64,000 bases of DNA from Cohnella thailandensis. GTDB taxonomy: Bacteria > Bacillota > Bacilli > Paenibacillales > Paenibacillaceae. The stretch spans positions 62,001-126,000 of the forward strand of contig NZ_JACJVQ010000003.1 of the NCBI RefSeq assembly GCF_014212135.1, read 5' to 3'. The notes below the pieces were generated by a model. It searched no databases. It worked only from the letters and a program-made list of their open reading frames with translations, and was not told the DNA's origin. A program made the position numbers and the translations under genes. Positions 59,563 through 64,000 of the stretch are shown here, in pieces (within the stretch, counting starts at the first letter, position 1; each line of letters opens with the position of its first letter).

Positions 59563-60018
59563 ATGGACCAACAAACCGCAGCCATCTGCATGAGAATCAT
59601 CGATATCTCCAACGAGCTCAGCGTTCTCTTCCTAGAGGACATCAAACGAATTCTGGAAGGCGAGCATACGGAACTATCCACGAAACAGAAAATCCTGCTG
59701 GAGCTCATTCGCACGGGAAGTCGAACCGTCAACGAGATCGCGGCCTACTTCTCCATCACTCCAAGCGCGGCAAGCCAACTGGTTTCCAAGCTGGAGAAGC
59801 AGGATTACGTGACGCGCGAGATCAATCCGAACAATCGGCGGGAGATCATCGTAGGGCTTGGCGAGAAAGGACGGCAGTACATGACTTTGCTCGATGAGTT
59901 GCAGCTGTCCCTGGTCGAGAAGTATTATGCCAAGATGCCCTTGCCCGACCTTCGTAAGCTGCTGGAGTTGAACGAGAAGCTGTATGCGATCGCGTCGGAG
60001 ACCCGGAAGACGGACTAG
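59563..60018 (+). CDS. MarR family transcriptional regulator
   Basis: About 151 residues. The HTH reads RTVNEIAAYFSITPSAASQLVSKLEKQDYVTREINPNNRREIIVGLGEKG, with the wing signature N-N-R-R. The protein starts MDQQTAAICMRIIDISNEL; ATG 59563 (GAGGTGA ten bases upstream) is preferred over the in-frame GTG at 59551, which sits in the ribosome site. Operators at 59502 and 60043 suggest it represses itself and the hydrolase gene downstream. Confidence 0.9.
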   Translation: MDQQTAAICMRIIDISNELSVLFLEDIKRILEGEHTELSTKQKILLELIRTGSRTVNEIAAYFSITPSAASQLVSKLEKQDYVTREINPNNRREIIVGLGEKGRQYMTLLDELQLSLVEKYYAKMPLPDLRKLLELNEKLYAIASETRKTD

Positions 60019-60042
60019 TCCCTCCTTCTTCCCGCTCAATAG

Positions 60043-60075
60043 TTAAGTTAACTTAATTTTTAATAAAACTAAAAT
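60043..60075 (+). promoter_or_regulatory. MarR operator and promoter before the hydrolase gene
   Basis: Perfect palindrome TTAAGTTAACTTAA (60043-60056), one base different from the site at 59502, overlapping a possible -35 (TTAACT, 60048-60053) with -10 TAAAAT at 60070-60075. Confidence 0.7.
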
Positions 60076-60092
60076 ATGGAGCGTGAATTCGC

Positions 60093-60977
60093 ATGGATAG
60101 TCTCGTTCTCAACCTTAAGGATGGCAGAAAACTCGGTTATGCGGAATACGGCGACCGTTCGGGCGTTCCCGTGCTGTTTTTCCATGGAACTCCCGGCTCA
60201 AGACTGCTGTTCCTGGACGACGATCCCGCCTGTATCTCCCTGGGCATTCGGCTGATCAGCTTGGATCGCCCCGGGTTCGGTCTCTCGGACCCAAAGCCGG
60301 GCCGCACCCTTCTGGATTGGACGGACGATGTGCGGGAAGCCGCGGATCTATTGGGACTGAAGAAGTTCTCGGTCATCGGCGTATCCGGCGGAGGAGCTTA
60401 TGCGGCCGCTTGCGCTTACCGGATCCCGGAACGGCTTCATTCCGCCGCCTTGGTGTCCAGCATCGCGCCTTTTGCGGATGGCAAGCCGCCGAAGTCGATG
60501 TCGCGCGGGAACCGGATCGCGTTCTTCCTAAGCCGGAAGTGGCCGGGAGTGCTGAAAGCCAATTATCGGGCGCAGAAAAAGTTGATTTCTAAACGGCCGG
60601 AAGCGTTCAAGAGAAGCTTGCTTGCGGAAGGGAAGCGGATGAACGAGTGGGATCGAAGGTTTCTTAGAACGGATGAGCAGTTGGAGAGCTTTATACTGCA
60701 CCTCGGCGAGGCCATGCGCTCCTCCGTGGACGAATGCGCGAACGAACCGGCTCTGATCGCTAAACCGTGGGGATTCCAATGGAGCGACATGAAGGGTCCG
60801 ATCGACATTTGGCACGGCGAGATCGACACGATGGCTCCGGCGAGCGAGATCCGTAAGCTGGCGCCGAGCCTAGCCGACTGCAAAGCTCGCTATGTTGCTG
60901 GGGCCGGGCATTTTCTTACCGACGACGAGGTGATTTGGAGAGATATTCTGAGCGCGATTAGGGAGCGCGTTCAATAG
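60093..60977 (+). CDS. alpha/beta hydrolase
   Basis: 294 residues. LGYAEYGDRSGVPVLFFHGTPGSR contains the oxyanion HGTPGS, SLDRPGFGLSDPKPG follows, the nucleophile elbow is GVSGGGAYA (Ser at about 99), and the acid and base are probably Asp in HGEIDTMAP and His in GAGHFL. The substrate is unknown; pairing with a MarR repressor suggests it acts on the ligand of that repressor (inference). GGAGCG upstream of ATG. Confidence 0.88.
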   Translation: MDSLVLNLKDGRKLGYAEYGDRSGVPVLFFHGTPGSRLLFLDDDPACISLGIRLISLDRPGFGLSDPKPGRTLLDWTDDVREAADLLGLKKFSVIGVSGGGAYAAACAYRIPERLHSAALVSSIAPFADGKPPKSMSRGNRIAFFLSRKWPGVLKANYRAQKKLISKRPEAFKRSLLAEGKRMNEWDRRFLRTDEQLESFILHLGEAMRSSVDECANEPALIAKPWGFQWSDMKGPIDIWHGEIDTMAPASEIRKLAPSLADCKARYVAGAGHFLTDDEVIWRDILSAIRERVQ

Positions 60978-60980
60978 AAA

Positions 60981-61007
60981 GGCGCGCATCTATAAGAGAT
61001 ACGCGCC
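60981..61007. terminator. probable terminator between convergent genes
   Basis: Arms GGCGCGCATC / GATACGCGCC around TATAAGA. No long T-run, so of moderate strength. Confidence 0.55.
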
Positions 61008-61014
61008 GATCAAT

Positions 61015-62022
61015 CTATTTCCTCAGAAGAAGATACAAGAAGTACGGCCCGCCGATCAGGGCGACCATGATGCCCGCCGGGATGCCGGCCGGCTCGACGA
61101 GATGCCGCCCGACGGTGTCGGCGAACAAGAGCAGCCATCCGCCCATGAGGACGGCGACCGGAACATAGATCTGATGGCGGCGGCCGACGATGGCCTTGGC
61201 GATATGCGGAGCCATCAGGCCGACGAACGCGATGCCGCCCGTAACGGCTACCGCCGACGAGGCCAGGGCGACGGCCGTCCCGAGCAGAAGCAGCCGCTCC
61301 CGGTTGACGGAGACGCCAGTTCCGACGGCTATCCCTTCATCCATCGCAAGCAGATTAAGCGTATTCGACTTATAGAGCGTGTACGGCAGCAGAACGACCA
61401 GCCAAGGCAGGAGAGCCAACACGAACGGCCAATCCGCCCCCCAGATGTTTCCAGCCAGCCATTTTGCGATAAAATCGACCTTGCGAGGATCGGTGGAAGA
61501 GATCAGGACGACCATTAAGCCGTTTAAGGCCAGCGCGAAACCGATACCGACGAGAACGAGCTTGACCGGTTGCAATCCCGTCTGCTTGGAATAAGAGAAC
61601 AAGTAAATGATGGCGGCCGTAGCCAGCGCTCCCAAGAAGGCGACAAGCGGGAGCACATAAGCGAACGAACTCGGATCGACAGGGAGAAAAAGATAGAACG
61701 TTGCGATCGCCACGCCGGCTCCCGCATTAATGCCGATGACGCCGGGATCGGCCAAGTCGTTTCGCGTTACGCCTTGCAGAATGGCGCCGGATAGAGCGAG
61801 AGCCATGCCGGCCAGCAGCGTAACGACGATTCGCGGCAGCCGGAAGGAGAACAGCACGAGATGCTCCTTGGCGGTCCCATGCCCGAACAGCGTCGCAAAA
61901 AACCGATCGAACGGAAGCGCCCCGGAACCCAGGCTAGCCCCGACGATGATCGTCGCCGCGATGAGCAGCAGCAGGCTTAGGATAACGACGGCTTGCTTCT
62001 GAAGCTTGGCAGTCCGGATCAT
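61015..62022 (-). CDS. iron-siderophore ABC transporter permease (FecCD family), second subunit
   Basis: 335 residues with about ten helices. Family blocks GMALALSGAILQGVTRNDLADPGVIGINAGAGVA and GGIAFVGLMAPHIAKAIVGRRHQIYVP. Its start lies 4 bp inside the first permease gene (ATGA). Together they make a heterodimeric permease of the FhuB/FhuG type. No ATPase is adjacent in the window. Confidence 0.93.
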   Translation of the reverse strand: MIRTAKLQKQAVVILSLLLLIAATIIVGASLGSGALPFDRFFATLFGHGTAKEHLVLFSFRLPRIVVTLLAGMALALSGAILQGVTRNDLADPGVIGINAGAGVAIATFYLFLPVDPSSFAYVLPLVAFLGALATAAIIYLFSYSKQTGLQPVKLVLVGIGFALALNGLMVVLISSTDPRKVDFIAKWLAGNIWGADWPFVLALLPWLVVLLPYTLYKSNTLNLLAMDEGIAVGTGVSVNRERLLLLGTAVALASSAVAVTGGIAFVGLMAPHIAKAIVGRRHQIYVPVAVLMGGWLLLFADTVGRHLVEPAGIPAGIMVALIGGPYFLYLLLRK

Positions 62023-63029
62023 GACAGCGACTTCACCCCTTTACGAACGACGAACAAGAAGAACGGAAGCCCGAGCACCGCGATGATGGCGACGACCGGC
62101 GTCTCGTACGGAGCAAAAATCGTACGGCCGAGCGTGTCCGCCATCAGCATGAACGCCGCTCCCCAGATCGCCGACATCGGAAGGACCGCCCGATAATCGG
62201 TTCCGAACATCGCCCTGACCATATGGGGAATCATCAGGCCGACGAACGCCATATTGCCGACGAGCGCGACGGAGGCTCCGGCCAGCAAAATAATGACGAT
62301 ATAGAGGAAAGCTTTCACGTAGGCCGTTCGAAGCCCCAACCCGACGGCGGCTTCTTCGTTCAAGCTTAATATCGTCAGCGGCTTGGAGAAGGCGACGGCT
62401 ACAAGAAGAGCCGCAGCGATAACGGGGCAGATCGATTGAACTTGTTCCCAATTCGTGCCGATAAGTCCTCCCGACGTCCACATCGTGACGTCCTTGGACG
62501 TCTTGAACAGGAGACCGATGCCGTCCGCGACGGCGTACAGAAAGGCCGATATGGCCGATCCGGCAAGCACGATCCGGAAAGGAGACATGCCCCCCTTCTT
62601 AATCGTGCCAATCCCGATCACAAGCAGCATGCCAAGCGCCGCCCCGACGAAGCAGACCAACATGATTCCGGAGTAATTCAACGAAGGGATCATGGCGACG
62701 ACCACGGCAAGCGAAGCGTTCGCGCCGGCGGACAGTCCGAGAAGCCCGGGATCCGCGAGCGGGTTGCGCGTCAGCCCCTGCATGATCGCTCCGGCCACCG
62801 CCAGCGCGGCTCCGACGAGCACGGCGGCGACTTCCCGCGGATAGCGGATCTCCCGCAGCATCGCTACTTTATCGTTGTCCCCGCCTTGGTTAAATAGGAC
62901 AAGCCATAGCTCTCGCATGGATACATCCTTCGCGCCGAGCAGCATGGCGAGCAAAAACACGACCGCAAGAGCCGCGACGCTAAGTACGGCTTTAAGGGCA
63001 AAAGACTTGGGCTTCCGACTGCCACTCAT
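62019..63029 (-). CDS. iron-siderophore ABC transporter permease (FecCD family), first subunit
   Basis: 336 residues with about ten helices. Family blocks GAALAVAGAIMQGLTRNPLADPGLLGLSAGANASLAV and NMAFVGLMIPHMVRAMFGTDYRAVLPMS. The ribosome site is GGAGGAGGAA. Second gene of a binding protein-permease-permease operon read from right to left. Confidence 0.93.
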   Translation of the reverse strand: MSGSRKPKSFALKAVLSVAALAVVFLLAMLLGAKDVSMRELWLVLFNQGGDNDKVAMLREIRYPREVAAVLVGAALAVAGAIMQGLTRNPLADPGLLGLSAGANASLAVVVAMIPSLNYSGIMLVCFVGAALGMLLVIGIGTIKKGGMSPFRIVLAGSAISAFLYAVADGIGLLFKTSKDVTMWTSGGLIGTNWEQVQSICPVIAAALLVAVAFSKPLTILSLNEEAAVGLGLRTAYVKAFLYIVIILLAGASVALVGNMAFVGLMIPHMVRAMFGTDYRAVLPMSAIWGAAFMLMADTLGRTIFAPYETPVVAIIAVLGLPFFLFVVRKGVKSLS

Positions 63030-63064
63030 GTTGCTATTCCTCCTCCAAGGTCATAAAGGGCGAG

Positions 63065-63111
63065 AAGAAGACCGAGGCAGCCTCCTATTGCAGAGGCATC
63101 TCGGCCTTCTT
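63065..63111 (-). terminator. intra-operon hairpin (attenuator) between binding protein and permeases
   Basis: Arms AAGAAGGCCGAGATGCCTC / GAGGCTGCCTCGGTCTTCTT on the minus strand. It lies between the binding protein and permease genes, where it would lower permease expression; a function as partial terminator is inference. Confidence 0.6.
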
Positions 63112-63136
63112 CACCAGCCCGTTATAAAGCGAACGC

Positions 63137-64000
63137 TTATTTCAGGAAGGCATCCTTGAAGATGTTCAGCAAGTATTCGAGCGTCGTCGGATCGCTGTAC
63201 GTGGAAGCTTCCGTGTCGATCTCGATAAGATGTCCGTTCGCCACGGCAGGGATCTTCTTCCACGTGTCCGTCTCCATGAAGGAGTTGTCTCCCGAGGCGC
63301 TTCTGCTGAGGACGATATAATCGCCGGCATAATCGCTGAGGACTTCAGGGGACAGCGTGTAGTAGCCTGCTCCCAGCGCATCCGCCTTGACCTTCTCCGG
63401 CATGTTCAATCCCATGGCTTGATACAGGATTTCCGTTCCGCGGGCCCATGCGTCGCCGAACACGTAGAAGTTCTTGGAATCGGTCTCGAATACCGATACC
63501 GTCGCGCTCTCGCCGATCTTCGCCTTGATCTGATCGCCAATCTCCTTGGCGCGCTTCGTGAAGTCGTCCGCCCAAGCTTGCGCTTCCGCTTCCTTGTTCA
63601 GCATCTTGCCGATCTCGATTTGCTGCTGCAGGTAGTCGAGTTTGCCCCACGTGAAGGCAACGGTAGGAGCGATCTCCTTCAGCTTATCGATGCTCTTGCT
63701 GCTGGCATCGACGATGATCAGATCCGGATCCAGTTCGATGATCTTCTCGAGGTTGTCCTCGGAGACGACTTCCACTCCCTTAAGCTTCTCGGTGAAGTGA
63801 GGGCTCATGTTCGTCCACTCGTCGACGCCGACAAGCGTGCCTCCCATCGAGATGACGTTCGGCGCGTATCCCAGAGCGACGATGCGCTGCGGATTCGCCG
63901 GAACTTCGACAGGGCCGGTCTCGGATTGATAGGTAATCGTGCCGGAAGCCGCGTCGGACTCGGACGGGGAGGCCGCCGGTTCGCTCGCGCTTGCGCTCGG
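63137..64000 (-). CDS. iron-siderophore ABC transporter substrate-binding protein, 5' end cut by window edge
   Basis: 287 residues visible; the N-terminus lies beyond the right edge. The visible part starts in a Ser/Ala/Glu-rich linker (PSASASEPAASPSESDAAS), so the lipobox is outside. Core motifs: PVEVPANPQRIVALGYAPNVISMGGTLVGVDEW, LDPDLIIVDASSKSIDKLKEIAPTVAF, and GHLIEIDTEASTYSDP. Class III binding-protein fold for a ferric siderophore. First gene of the three-gene operon; the promoter is outside. Confidence 0.92.
   Translation of the reverse strand, partial: PSASASEPAASPSESDAASGTITYQSETGPVEVPANPQRIVALGYAPNVISMGGTLVGVDEWTNMSPHFTEKLKGVEVVSEDNLEKIIELDPDLIIVDASSKSIDKLKEIAPTVAFTWGKLDYLQQQIEIGKMLNKEAEAQAWADDFTKRAKEIGDQIKAKIGESATVSVFETDSKNFYVFGDAWARGTEILYQAMGLNMPEKVKADALGAGYYTLSPEVLSDYAGDYIVLSRSASGDNSFMETDTWKKIPAVANGHLIEIDTEASTYSDPTTLEYLLNIFKDAFLK

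Overview
The window looks like chromosomal DNA of a GC-rich, spore-former-type Firmicute of the Paenibacillaceae (Paenibacillus/Cohnella-like). The grounds are Gram-positive style lipoproteins, two S-layer-homology (SLH) surface proteins, a T-box leader, Fur boxes of the Bacillus 7-1-7 type, a complete Bacillus-type sigY-yxlCDEFG operon, and many strong AGGAGG ribosome sites with frequent GTG/TTG starts. No rRNA, tRNA, transposase, prophage or CRISPR array is visible. The genus call is inference.

Layout. 0-7.6 kb: a DUF1684 protein cut by the left edge, an alpha/beta hydrolase, a MarR regulator, a MscS channel, a Fur-controlled ferredoxin/flavodoxin-NADP reductase, the agmatine-to-putrescine pair aguA-aguB, and a cysteine-cluster/pentapeptide protein. 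7.7-9.7 kb: a three-gene envelope-sugar operon (epimerase, polyprenyl-phosphate glycosyltransferase, LAB_N membrane protein). 10-15.3 kb: a sulfonate uptake and desulfonation operon ssuA-ssuD-ssuC-ssuB. It is divergent from an unusual regulator that fuses a DNA-binding domain to an SsuA-like ligand-binding domain. 15.3-23.7 kb: two iron-siderophore uptake loci with Fur boxes and an AraC regulator, around an arabinofuranosidase and its ArsR-type regulator. 23.7-33.8 kb: a PHP-type phosphatase, SelO, a GntR-ABC exporter operon, and a TetR-controlled drug exporter/multicopper oxidase operon with a 48-codon leader ORF.

34-44.7 kb: a large SLH-anchored choice-of-anchor-I protein behind a Pho-box-like promoter, a TauE exporter, an ECF sigma/anti-sigma pair, a cluster of short intergenic repeats, two transporters and two regulators. 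45.2-48.7 kb is the odd stretch. An orphan, AT-rich sensor kinase and an NHLP-type RiPP precursor gene sit between two genes (LysR, DUF2167) that have both lost their 5' halves on the side facing the block. 48.8-54.6 kb: a chemoreceptor and an NHL/InlB-repeat/SLH surface protein. 54.7-56.2 kb: a T-box leader whose specifier loop reads lysine codons in every likely register, followed by asd. 56.3-59.4 kb: the sigY operon. 59.5-61 kb: a MarR-hydrolase pair sharing an operator. 61-64 kb: a third siderophore uptake operon running off the right edge.

The common themes are iron acquisition (one reductase and three ABC uptake loci, with Fur boxes at the three loci whose upstream DNA is in the window), sulfur scavenging, envelope/surface proteins, and extracytoplasmic stress control. 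The most novel candidates are the HTH-SsuA fusion regulator, the kinase/NHLP replacement block, and the lysine T-box on asd.
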